Assembly (NCBI RefSeq): GCF_027172205.1
Contig: NC_070605.1
Location: 23,407,304-23,471,303 of the forward strand
Reading direction: 5' to 3'
Source: Podarcis raffonei
Taxonomy: Eukaryota; Chordata; Lepidosauria; Squamata; Lacertidae
Length of the DNA stretch: 64,000 bases
This document shows, piece after piece, positions 1 through 9,769 of this stretch. Every line of letters begins with the position of its first letter. The first letter of the stretch is position 1. The translations under genes were made by a program, and so were the position numbers. Under the pieces are notes generated by a model. The model did no database searches and had not been told where the DNA came from. It saw only the letters and a program-made list of their open reading frames with translations.

Positions 1-219
1 TAAATCTGGTACTGCCCACCCATCTGGCTGGGTTTTCCAGCCACTCTGGGCAGCTCCCAACTGAATATTAAAACACAATACAGCATTAAACATTAAAAAC
101 TTCCCTAAACAGGGCTTCCTTCAGATGTCTTTTAAAAGTAAGGTAGTTGCTTATTGCCTTGGTAGTGGCAGGCGCCACTACCAAGAATGCCCTCTGCCTG
201 GTTCCCTGTAAGCTCACTT
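1..219 (-). mobile_element. L2-clade LINE, 3' end fragment
   Basis: The plus strand reads as the reverse complement of the 3' end of the L2 family seen in full at 12411-15780. It has the same 'CCATCTGGCTGGG' block, the same decayed coding tail (GTTTAGGGAAG.. equivalent) and the same 3' UTR. It interrupts intron 1 of VMO1 copy a, since sequence to its right resumes as intron 1 shared with copy c (compare 20160-20390). The element starts outside the window. The sequence is degenerate and non-coding. Confidence 0.85.
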
Positions 220-712
220 CTCACTATATGGTGTTGTATCCTTTATTCCTGAAACTGTTGGTTGTTCTGCCATGTCTCGGGAGAAGCTGTTATTTTATAG
301 TTCCTAAAAGTCACTGCATCGCTTTGTCAGGTGATTCAGCTTCCAGTAAACAAGCTGTCTTTGCTGTTTTTGCAGCCTCGGAAGAACAGTCTGAATCCAG
401 ACTGCAGATAGTTAATCCAAAAACTTCTCTTCTTGCAGCTGGCAGACTCCTTTCCTCCCTACTGCTGATTTATGGCCATTTATCCTTATCTCCTTAACAC
501 ATTCCTTTGTGGATAATGGAGGTTAGGGAGCATTTGATAGCAATTCTGGCCATTTGGCCTAGCATCTCCTTAGTTAAGAGTCCATCCCTGTCCTATTGCT
601 TCCCCACATTTCTTGTTGAGTTCAAAAACTGTGTTCTGGGGAGTGTTCAGAAAAAAAACAAAGGAAGGAGAGAGACATCTGATTGTGACAGCAACCCAAC
701 AGCAGACCTTAC

Positions 713-883
713 CTTCAGTGAGAAGCCATGAGCATATCCCTGTGGACAAAATTCGATCGTCCCCCAAGTGCCCCATGGTCCTCCATTTGGCACTGTGAGG
801 ATAGAATTATAGTTCTCGTCTTCTGCATGGGCAAGGCAGCTGAAGAGGATCAAGAAGAGCATAGTATTGATGGTAAAGTCCAT
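713..883 (-). CDS. VMO1: VMO1 copy a (type I), exon 1; gene runs off the left edge
   Basis: Exon 1 of a vitelline membrane outer layer protein 1 paralog, a secreted structural protein of the outer vitelline membrane of reptile and bird eggs. The 57 codons run from MDFTINT to GFSLK. They give a hydrophobic signal peptide ([13 protein letters not shown]), then the first beta-prism repeat with NGGPWGTWG and a FCPQGY cysteine. A consensus donor (AAG|GTAAGG) follows in phase 0, exactly as in the three complete paralogs. I start at this ATG because the longer in-frame extension uses no upstream ATG shared with copy c. Exons 2 and 3 should lie left of the window. The protein is nearly identical to copy c, differing at a few residues such as ENYNS versus KNYNS and IEFCPQ versus IQFCPR. 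Whether the full gene is intact cannot be judged here. Confidence 0.9.
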
Positions 884-942
884 GGAAAGCAATCTATTCT
901 GAATAATGTGGAAAGAGTCCATCAAAGAATAGCAGCCTTGAG

Positions 943-950
943 AATTTATA
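943..950 (-). promoter_or_regulatory. TATA box of VMO1 copy a
   Basis: TATAAATT on the minus strand lies about 60 bp upstream of the exon 1 ATG. It sits in a context (GGGCTATAAATTCTCAAGGC) identical to copy c and very close to copies b and d, so it is the likely core promoter. Confidence 0.75.
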
Positions 951-1212
951 GCCCAGAAATTTCAGCTATGTCACTTAATTCAGAACACAGTAAGAGATTA
1001 AGTAACACCACCTGTAGACAGAGTTTCGTTAAAACCACATCATTTCAGCAGTGGCAAGGAACGTTGTGAAACAGGTTGATTCCACTGAACTACCCAGAGT
1101 TACTGTGAATCTGATCTTGAACTCAACCAATTAATCTTTGCAATTAATCTTGCAAAAATTAATCTCCTCTGCCTCCACTGTGTACAGCAACACACTTGGG
1201 TATTCCGTTGTT
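951..1212. other. Upstream flank of VMO1 copy a, no recognised element
   Basis: No ORF of note or repeat was recognised. This stretch is not present upstream of the TATA box in copy c, so the distal promoters of the two type I genes have diverged here. Confidence 0.4.
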
Positions 1213-1490
1213 GTCATTTAGTCATTTAGTCATGTCTGACTCTTCATGACCCCATGGACCAGAGCATGCCAGGCACTCCTGTCTTCCACTGCCTCCCGCA
1301 GCTTGGTCAAACTCATGTTAGTAGCTTCAAGAACACTGTCCAACAATCTCATCCTCTGTCCCCTTCTCCTTGTGCCCTCCATCTTTCCCAACATCAGGGT
1401 CTTTTCCAGGGAGTCTTCTCTTCTCATGAGTATTGGAGCCTCAGCTTCAGGATCTGTCCTTCCAGTGAGCACCCTAACAGATACAATGAG
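1213..1490 (-). mobile_element. BovB (RTE) LINE 3' coding fragment
   Basis: The minus strand encodes LGKMEGTRRRGQRMRLLD followed by SVLEATNMSLTKLREAVEDR and SAWHALVHGVMKSQT. This is the characteristic C-terminal end of BovB reverse transcriptase ORFs. It is a 5'-truncated fragment about 330 bp upstream of the copy a TATA box and is absent at the matching site upstream of copy c (around 19590). Confidence 0.9.
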
Positions 1491-1743
1491 AATTCAGGAA
1501 AGGTGAAAGACAAGACAAAGTGCCACTACAAGAAAGCACCACCTGTAGATATATTTGCATTAAATACCTATTTTGTATCAATATTGGCTGGGGGTTAAGG
1601 AAATAGTTTGATTCTGATAAGCTTCTCAGAGTAGCAGGGTATTTGAGTTGGAACCTCTTCAAGCCAAAATAAACCTGCAAAAAGTAAACTATGCTGTCTT
1701 GATGAAGTCCTGCAACTCACTTGGGTGCTATATCCACACCCTT
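1491..1743 (-). other. Distal upstream flank of VMO1 copy a, paralogous to 19370-19580
   Basis: The reverse complement matches the region upstream of copy c, for example the segment reading GCAGGTTTATTTTGGCTTGA. It is non-coding flank of the type I duplication block. Confidence 0.75.
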
Positions 1744-1766
1744 AGAACAGCTACAATGAGAATTCA

Positions 1767-4700
1767 CATTTCACTTTAATGTACATGGGAAAAGTGCAAG
1801 AATCACTGTGATATGGGTGTCTAAAGAATTAGAGTTCAGGGTAAGGAAAATACAGATTATCCCAAGAACAATATCAGATCATAGCCCTGTATTTTTAGAA
1901 ATGCAAGATGAAATTCAATCCACTTTTAGTTGGAGATAAAATGAGGACTTGTTAGAGGATCTAAATTTTTTTGAAAAAGCGCAAAAAACCTTAGAAGATC
2001 ATTTTGATCTAAATCTTAACAAAGACACCAAAATTCAAGTAGTATGGGATGCCAATAAAGCGATCGTGAATGGTCTATTTATTCAGCAAAACACGTACAG
2101 AAGAAAACAGAGAGAGAAAAAGGAAAGGGAGATTTTAGAGGCATTAAAGAAAAATGAAAGATAGCTAATAAACAGACCAAATAAAGAGTCCATAAAACAA
2201 GCAATAAAATTGTTACAAACACAATATTCAATGATTATTAACGAAGAAATAGAGTGGAAGATAAAAAGGATGAAACAGAAATATTTTGAGTATGCAAACA
2301 AACCAGGGAAATTACTAGCATGGCAGTTAAATAAAAATGAGCAAAAAAATTTATAAAGAAAATAAAATTAAATGACAAAATTATAGACAACCCCTAAGAA
2401 ATTAGGAAGGCTTTTGTTAAATATTTTACAGAACTATATAGAAAAGGAAGAGAAAAAAGTAAAGATATAGATCGATACCTGAAGGGTAGTACTCTGCCAA
2501 GGATAGCAGAAGAGAAATTAGCAATTTTAAATTGCTATATCCTATAACAATACAGGAAATACTAGATGCAATCAACTTAGCAAAAATAGAGAAATCGACA
2601 GGACCAGACGGATTAAAAGCAAAATAATATAAGAAATTGAACAATCAATTGATGAAACCATTACAGGAGATAATGAATGAAATCTTAACTTCAGGGACAG
2701 CCCCAGAGACATAGAAAGAGGCATATATAACTTTAATTCCAAAACAAGAGGCTGATGTGTTAGCAGTTAATAATTTTAGACCGATTTCATTATTAAATAA
2801 TGATTATAAACTATTTGCTAACATAATGGCTTATAGGATGAAATTAGTACTGAAAGATTATATACATCAAGATCAGGCCGGATTCCTTCCAGGAAGACAA
2901 ATGAAGGATAATATTAGGAATATTATTGACATCATAGAATACCTGGAATTGAGAAATGAAAAGGAAGCAGCACTGATGTTCATAGATGCGGAAAAACCCT
3001 TCGACAATGTCTCTTGGGAATTCATGGGGGAAATTTTCAAGAAATGAAATTTGGAGATAAATTTAGGAAAGGAATTCAAGCCATATATTCAGACCAAAAA
3101 GCAAAATTAATTGTAAATTAGGTGATAACAGAGGAATTCAAAAAGACACAAGACAAGGATGTCCATTATCACCTTTATTATTTATATTAGTGTTGGAGGT
3201 ACTTGCTAGAAATATCAGAGCAGATGAAAATATTAAAGGAATTAAAATAGGCAAAAATCATATATATTAAAAGCCTATGCAGAATATCTTGTAATTATGG
3301 TAGAAGAACCTAAAGACTCTCTCCCAAAAGTTATAGGAAAAAATCAGGAGTCTGGCCAAGTAGCAGGATTTAAATTAAATAAAAACAAGACCAAATTATT
3401 AGTTAAAAATTTAAAAGAAGCAGATAAAAAAGAATTGTCTCAAATCATAGGAATAGAAACTCATTAAAAAGTTAAATATTTGGGAATTTGTCTCACAACC
3501 AGGAATATTAATATCTATAAAGACAATTATGAAAAATGCTGGAATGAGGTAAAAAGGAATCTAGAAATATGGGGGGGGGACAAATCTTTCCTTATTAGGA
3601 AGAATTGCAGCAATCAAAATGAATGCTTTCCAAATACAAACAACACCGGTAATAAGTGATGCAGTTTTCTTTAAGAAGTGGCAAAAAGATATATCCAAAT
3701 TTATCTGGAAAGGAAAGAAGCCGAGAATAAAATATAAAATATTAACAGGTGTTAAGGACAGAGGAGGTTTCTCTCTTCCAGATTTAAAATTGTATTATGA
3801 GGCAAGCCGCATTACTTGGATTCGGGATTGGATTAAGTTAGAAAATACTGATTTATTAGATTTGGAGGGACATGATAACAGATTTGGTTGGCATGCGTAT
3901 TTATGGTATAATAAAGGGAAGATACATAAAGGATTTTACAATCATATAATTAGGAAAGCATTAATAAAAGTATGGGGGAAATATAAAGACTTATTAGAGC
4001 AAAAAACACCCTGGTGGGTAGCCCCAACAGAGGCGATGTCAATCAAAAGAATAAATATGGAGGCAAAATGCCCAACATATAGAGATTTATTGGCAGAAAG
4101 AGAAGGGAAACTAAGGCTTAAAGTTTATGATAAAATAAAAGATTTGGTTTACAACTGGCTGCAACATTGACAATTAAATGATGTTTTTAAGGAAGACAAT
4201 AAGAAATGATTTAGTTATACCACATCTAGATTCCAAAGAGAAATAATAGACGAGAATGGTAAATTATTAAAGTAAACTTATAGTTTATTGTTAGAATGGG
4301 AGACAAAAAATGAGGAGGTAAAATCAGTAATGATTAAATGGGCACAAGATATAGGACATAATATACACATGGAAGATTGGGGAAAGTTATGGCGAAGTAA
4401 TTTAAAATTTACAGACTGCATACTGTTGAAAGAGAATTATATGAAAATGATGTATATATAGTATATTACACCGGTGAAAATTGCCAAAAAGCATAGAACA
4501 AGCTCCAACAAATGCTGGAAATGCAAAGAAAAGGAAGGTACATTTTTTTCATATGTGGTGGAATTGTAAAATAATTAGAAACTATTGGGATATGATTTAT
4601 AATGAATTGGAAAAAAAATGTTCAAGATAACCTTTGTTAAAAGACCAGAAGCCTTTTTATTAGGTATTATAGGACAAGATTTACCAAAAGACAAGAATTT

Positions 4701-5197
4701 ATTTATGTATGCAACAACAGTGGCCAGAATTCTACTAGCTCAAAGACCGAAAAGCGATGAAATACCAACGAAAGAACAATGGCAAGAAAAGTTGATAGAA
4801 TACACTGAAATGGCGAAGCTAACTGAGAGACTTAAAGATAAGGGCAATATGGTCTTTTTAAAAAGATTGGGAACCTCTTATGATGTATATACAGAAACAA
4901 TGCACTGAAATGAACTCACTTGCAGGATTTGAGTAATACGCTTACAATGGACAAATACAAATAAAAAACATAAATATGAGGTTAAAATGTGAAGAACTGA
5001 CTGACAAGGTACAACTTTAATTTTAATACATAAGGCATACGAAATTATAAGCAGAAGAAGTAATTTTGCAATAAACCAGAAAGGGACGTTGTGGGGAGTC
5101 AGGGGGACGTAATTGAAAATGTAAAATGTAATTTGAATTTTTGATTATGTTAAAATTTGTTGCAAAATCTTAATAAAAATAATTAATAATAATAAAA
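1767..5197 (+). mobile_element. 5'-truncated L1 LINE with 23-bp target site duplication
   Basis: L1 retrotransposon starting within the ORF2 endonuclease region (S-D-H motif near 1880) and running through reverse transcriptase, the C-terminal domain and an A/T-rich tail with AATAAA-like signals (5170-5197). Perfect 23-bp direct repeats flank it at 1744-1766 and 5198-5220. The matching site upstream of VMO1 copy c (about 19355-19385, inverted) is uninterrupted, so this insertion post-dates the a/c duplication. ORF2 is broken in many places, so the copy is dead. Confidence 0.93.
1879..4908 (+). pseudogene. L1 ORF2 remnant (endonuclease end, RT, C-terminal domain)
   Basis: Open fragments include 1949-2164 (linker after the endonuclease), 2757-3047 (RT with NNFRPISLLN, QAGFLPGRQMKDNIRNI and a degenerate MFIDAEKPFD palm motif), 3619-4170 (the thumb and post-RT region, PRIKYKILTG and GGFSLPDLKLYYEA) and 4618-4908 (C-terminal KRPEAFLLGIIG). 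Multiple stops and frame changes lie between them, for example TAG at 2163 and frame changes around 2350 and 3470. The order of domains is that of vertebrate L1 ORF2p. No ORF1 is present because of 5' truncation. Confidence 0.9.
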
Positions 5198-5269
5198 AGA
5201 ACAGCTACAATGAGAATTCAGGACAGAGGACCTGTCACCAAATACTGAAGATAGGAGGTGTGAATGTTC

Positions 5270-6398
5270 GGGGGGCCACCAGGGGGCGCATTGGAAGATG
5301 GCCGACAATAACATCTCTCCAACCCACACGAGGTAATTAAGAGGCTGATATGGGAGTATGCAGCCTCCCTTGCCCCCCCCCAAGGGAATGGGGGGGACTG
5401 CCTTGCCAGCTGTGTCCATAATTCACCCCCGGATTCGAAAGAAGGGGGTGAGGACACTTGGCACGAAGCCCTCGGGTGAGGTCGGCTCTCCCTGACGCTG
5501 TCTCTAATCGCGCACTGGTTCACATTAGCTCGAAATATATAATTGGAAAGAAGCTAATGCACATACATCAAGTGAAGATCGGGAGTAAAGACTGCTGATT
5601 AATGGGATCTCTGTGAGCGGAGCGACGGGCTGGACAAATAAATCAAGTGAAGAATCATCATTAAAAGATTGGTATGTTGGAGTGAAACAGAAAGGGGGGG
5701 GAGGAAAAAACTTTTCTTTTTTAACCGTCCCCTCCAGAGAGAAGAATCGTTGCAAATTACTAATCACAAGCAGGAGTTAAGAACTGTGTGGAAATGAATT
5801 ACTGATCAAAGAGAGGACTGGTGGAAACATCAGGGAATGGAAAGAAAGTTTTATGACGCAGTTATAAATGGAGTTTCGTTAAGACAGGCTTGCCCATAGG
5901 AGGACAAGGGGGAGGAGGACCAGGGTCATCGGAATGTGAATGTATGGTTATCGGAATGTGATCTTGACCTGGCAGGGCCCCCTGAGATATAGATTGGCAA
6001 GCCTGTGGAAATCAACGGACAGACTGTGGGAATGTTCTTTACGGAGGTGTGGAAATGGCGTCTGTCCTTTATGTGATATGACTCTTGGAGAGTGCAAAAC
6101 CCACACAGGATATGTTTGTTTTCAACCCATTTGTGAAGATTGTCAGAGATCACAAAGAAAGGAATATATGATAACAACAAGAAGATGAGGAAAATAACAA
6201 AGAGACTATCTGGACAGAACTGGATAGAACTGTTTAATTAAAGCAGCAGCAAGAGTGAAGTTTGGATCCCTTTCGGAGCTTGAAGTATGGGTACCCCCAA
6301 CAAAATTTTAAAAATCTGGCTGTATAATTTGGAACTAATGTGATTTGGAATTAATGTGATTTGATTGGCCTGTTAATAAAAAATATATTTTTTAAAAA
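5270..6398 (+). mobile_element. 1.13 kb L1-type non-autonomous retroelement, 17-bp TSD
   Basis: A discrete insertion flanked by identical 17-bp direct repeats (AGGAGGTGTGAATGTTC at 5253-5269 and 6399-6415). It begins with a G-rich 5' end and a GAAGATGGCC block, and ends in AATAAAAAATATA and an A-rich tail. The paralogous site near 19310-19330 is empty. No reverse transcriptase is encoded, so it was presumably mobilised in trans by L1 (inferred from TSD length and tail). It holds one short cysteine-rich ORF (5940-6188). I do not recognise the family. Confidence 0.8.
5940..6188 (+). CDS. Short cysteine-rich ORF inside the 1.13 kb retroelement
   Basis: 82 codons from an ATG at 5940. The second half has a dense Cys/His array, CGNGVCPLCDMTLGECKTH then TGYVCFQPICEDCQ, spaced like a small zinc-binding fold with CxxC pairs at both ends. 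I do not recognise the protein. With a single copy in the window there is no test of selection, and the ORF may be fortuitous. It could instead be a remnant of a longer element-encoded or captured protein. Confidence 0.3.
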   Translation: MYGYRNVILTWQGPLRYRLASLWKSTDRLWECSLRRCGNGVCPLCDMTLGECKTHTGYVCFQPICEDCQRSQRKEYMITTRR

Positions 6399-6415
6399 AG
6401 GAGGTGTGAATGTTC

Positions 6416-6973
6416 AGTGGAGACAGCCAGGAGTGGCCCCATCTTCAGTCACTTGGATGGTTGTTGACTGAATGGCCAGCCAGCCAGCGGATCATGGGGC
6501 CATTGTTGTTGCTGGCCAGTGTGCCTTCTCAATCTGCTGCCTGCAAAGCGGCAGTGCAGGTCTCCTTCAGGTCCTTCTTCAGAGTGAGGCATTGTGGGTG
6601 AGGGCGCCCTGAAGAATGCCTGTGTCACCACTTTATGTAAGTGTTTATATACAATGGCTCGAAATGGCTGCATTATATAAGCATGTAAGAAGTTAAGAAA
6701 GGTTGCTAAGTCCGGGACTGACTCACTGTATAATTCCCCACCCCACCCCACCCCCCAATTATCTAGGGCCGCTAGTTCAGTGCCTAATGAGAGAATCCCA
6801 CAGGCATGGGTCCACGGATGCAATATATCTCAATGGGAGAAACCTATCTCTAGGGCTAGACATTCAAATGGCTACAGGCAATCCTTCAGATAACCTGGTC
6901 CCAAACCTACTAGAGCTTTAAACCTAATGTCCTGCTCTTTAAATGGGGTCTAGAAATGAATAGGTAACCAATG
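6416..6973. other. Junction between type I and type II VMO1 units
   Basis: 6416-6710 is the distal upstream flank of copy a, matching 18900-19090 in the same orientation and 19145-19318 inverted. 6712-6973 matches 23155-23190 plus 23366-23578, the left flank of the next type II unit. No gene was seen. This is where a type I block abuts a type II block. Confidence 0.7.
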
Positions 6974-7533
6974 AAAGACCTACATTGGCTCCCAGTATGT
7001 TTCCGAGCACAATTCAAAGTATTGGTGCTTTAAAGCCCTAAACGGCCTTGGTCCAGTATACCTGAAGGAGCATCTCTGCCTCTATCACTCTGCCCGGACA
7101 CTGAGGTCCAGTGCCAAGGGCCTTCTGGCAGTTCCCTCGCTGCAAGAAGACAAGTTACAGGGAACCAGGCAGAGGGCCTTCTTGGTAGTGACACCCGCCC
7201 TGTGGTACACCCTCCCACCAGATGTCCCACCACCCGCCCTGTGGTACACCCTCCCACCAGATGTCCCACCACCCGCCCTGTGGTACACCCTCCCACCAGA
7301 TGTCCCACCACCCGCCCTGTGGTACACCCTCCCACCAGATGTCCCACCACCCGCCCTGTGGTACGCCCTCCCACCAGAGAAAAATAACTACCAAACTTTT
7401 AGAAGACATCTGAAGGCAGCCCTGTTTAGGGAAGCTTTTAATGTTTAATAGGTTATTGTATTTTAGTATTTTGTTGGAAGCTGCCCAGAGTGGCTGGGGA
7501 AACCCAGCCAGATGGGCGGGGTATAAATAAATT

Positions 7534-7578
<45 letters not shown>
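6974..7578 (+). mobile_element. L2-clade LINE 3' fragment with (ATG)n tail
   Basis: The 3' coding end reads like the intact L2 at 12411-15780 ([13 protein letters not shown] near 7395-7435), followed by the GGGGTATAAATAAATTATG end and an ATG microsatellite (7527-7578). The paralogous site at about 23578 has no insertion, so it arrived after the type II duplication. An internal 39-bp tandem array (7196-7378) replaces the single [11 protein letters not shown] segment of the parent protein. Confidence 0.92.
7196..7378 (+). repeat. 39-bp in-frame tandem repeat, about 4.7 units, inside the L2 fragment
   Basis: Units start at 7196, 7235, 7274, 7313 and 7352, each encoding the 13-residue block PALWYTLPPDVPP. 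The units are essentially identical, and the last is truncated where the L2 sequence resumes. The repeat keeps the reading frame because 39 is a multiple of three. Confidence 0.97.
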
Positions 7579-8548
7579 CATAGTCTGCCCAGAAAATACT
7601 GGGACCACCACAAAAACCCTTAAGCCATCACCGCTTTTCATCATGTCATGCAGGGTCAGGGCTGGATTAAGACCGTTAGAAGCCCTAAACGAGAGCTTTC
7701 CAAACTTTGTATCATGATGCATTAGTTTGTCAGCTGCAATGTGTAGGTGTGTCATGCAAATGCTTCCTTGGTGGACCGAGTAGCATTTTACCAATTACCA
7801 GAATCTAATTTTGTTGTATTGATGTATATCATTAATCTCTAATATTACTAGTTTATTGTTATTTACTGCTCTTGTGGTAGTATATATGCCTGTAATTCTT
7901 CCATTTATTGTGGGAGCCTTTTCCCCTCAGCTGTAATATATGGTCCATGGTAAATCTGGCCAAGGACAATTTCTGTGGTGCCCCCTTCTCTTGATAAGTG
8001 TGTGTTTATTTTGCCTAAATCTTAATCCAGCCTTGTGCAATGTCCCAAATTCTACAAGCAGGGAAAGGGAGTGGAGAAGGGTGAGTGTGTGGGAAGGAGA
8101 TGGCTCAACCCCTCACAGTGATGCACTGGGACCTGCAGGGAGGAGAGGGGTTTGGGCACCAGGTGCTGCTGTTGCGGCTCCACTTCTCAGTTCCACCAAT
8201 TGGTACCGCTCAACACATCTGACCAGGGTGATGGTAGTAGCAGGAGAGGCCTAAGGGTGCCTGGCTCACGCAGGTGAACAGAGGTCATAGCCACTGACCA
8301 TAGAGACTATGTTACTGGTGCAGAAGGGCTGCCTTGAAACTTCTGGTGTGGGAGCCTCTTCTGACACTCAAGGCTGGTTGATTTTACCATGTGGTTTTAC
8401 CATATATCATAAAAGGCTGCTGCATATAACCAAGACATTTACCAGTACAGTATTGTGACATACACCTCTTGGTAACAGCCGTTTGGGCAACTCAGCCAGC
8501 CCTGCTCTTTCCCCATATTCCAATGCGGGGTGGAGGGGGATGTAATCC
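7579..8548. other. Downstream flank of VMO1 copy b, part of the type II duplication block
   Basis: Non-coding sequence. It matches 23580-24632 (split there by a solo LTR) and continues as 33376-34250 beyond the L1 that interrupts the d unit. Short ORFs here are also found in the paralog with no sign of conservation beyond DNA identity. Confidence 0.75.
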
Positions 8549-8986
8549 ACTGGAGCAGTCAAGTACAACATTACCTGTTTGGCAAGAGTGGACATGCAAG
8601 GGAATGTTGGTCCAGCCAGTTTAAACATCCTGTTACACCTGGCTGGGGCATCCTTTCCTTTGCATATGACCAGTAGGTGGGCATGACCTTTCCAGACCTG
8701 GTAAAAGGCCAAGTCATGTAGCCACCTCCCTTCTTTTCGTCCTGCCTGCTTCCTGCTTCACCTGGACTGCACTGCTGGCTCTCAGCCTGCAGTCCCTGGG
8801 TTATCTCCCATATGGGGTAAACCTATTTCTATGTATCTGTAACTTTAAGCCTAAAGCCTTCCTTCAGGAATCACACAGTGCTCTATCCGATCATGAGTAA
8901 ACTTCTTTTTGTTAGTTATGAATAAGACTGTTGTGTCTTTATTCTTTTAGGAGGGATTAAAGGGGTCTTACCAGGAACATATCCCA
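8549..8986 (+). mobile_element. Probable solo LTR fossil
   Basis: About 440 bp running from a TGTAATCC start to an ...AGGAACA end, absent from the corresponding place in the d unit (near 34250). It contains a candidate promoter block and T/A-rich 3' part as expected of an LTR. No clear target duplication was found, so both class and ends are tentative. Confidence 0.35.
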
Positions 8987-9137
8987 ATCTGGGCAAGCCA
9001 GATTGAATTGCTTATTATTTTAAGAGATTCTAACGAGTCTGCAGCCAACTTTCTGCTGTGTGATACGGGAATGTACAGTACTCTGCTATATGAAGAAATT
9101 TGCTAGTGTCAGTTAGGAAGGATAATATCAATCAATA

Positions 9138-9313
9138 CATTGGTACCTCAGGTTACATATCCTTCAGGTTACAACGCTTCAGGTTACAGACTCCACTAAC
9201 CCAGAAATAGTACCTCAGGTTAGGAACAGGATGAGAACAGAAATCATGCTCCAGGGGCGCAGCGGCAGCAGGAGGCACCATTAGCTAAAGTGGTGCTTCA
9301 GGTTAAGAACAGT
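9138..9313 (+). mobile_element. Foldback MITE (CAGTGGTACC family), right end truncated
   Basis: Same family as the complete copy at 40829-41068, with 'GGTACCTCAGGTTA' motifs in both orientations. A TA dinucleotide precedes the left end. The element stops at the boundary of the VMO1 type II block, and it is absent from the d unit. 8987-9137 to its left holds nothing recognised. Confidence 0.7.
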
Positions 9314-9400
9314 TCTTTAATATTTTTCATTGCTTCTCATCCAGAAGTGATAGGTGCAGAATTCTGTTCAAAAGAATCACACACAATTCTCAAGACAATA

Positions 9401-9406
9401 TTTAAT
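9401..9406 (-). terminator. Polyadenylation signal of VMO1 copy b
   Basis: ATTAAA on the minus strand lies about 70 bp past the stop codon at 9475. The same signal and spacing are kept in copies c (22085) and d (35321). Confidence 0.7.
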
Positions 9407-9474
9407 TGTTGTTAACCTTCACAAATACCAAAAAGTAGCAGAGATATGCTGTAAAGGGCGCAGGCACATAGAGT

Positions 9475-9769
9475 TCAGTCACAGCAGAAGAACTTCACAT
9501 CATTAAGTGTTGTATCATCATCCTTGCCTTGGAGACCCTCCACCTTTGTCTGGATCCCACAGATATAACCAGAGGAGCAGCGATTGCTCCATGCGCCAAA
9601 ATTACCCCAGGTAAGTCCCTGGCCCATCAGCCCAGTTCCATCTTGACAGGTGAACTGGATGTTGTTGGCGGCCGTATCGTCACCTTTGCCCCGGGGTGCT
9701 TCCACTCTCAGAGAGAAAGAGATCAGATTGCTTTGGGGGCAATAGTGAATCCCTGTCCAGGTTCCCCAC
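9475..9769 (-). CDS. VMO1: VMO1 copy b exon 3
   Basis: 97 residues, [14 protein letters not shown] to DVKFFCCD, then a stop. The acceptor is TTTGGCAG, and the first base completes the proline codon begun in exon 2. Confidence 0.95.

Noticed and set aside
7030-7613. Several overlapping repetitive ORFs on both strands
   Set aside because: All are shadows of the 39-bp array and ATG microsatellite in the L2 fragment; one His-rich ORF comes from the microsatellite read on the minus strand.
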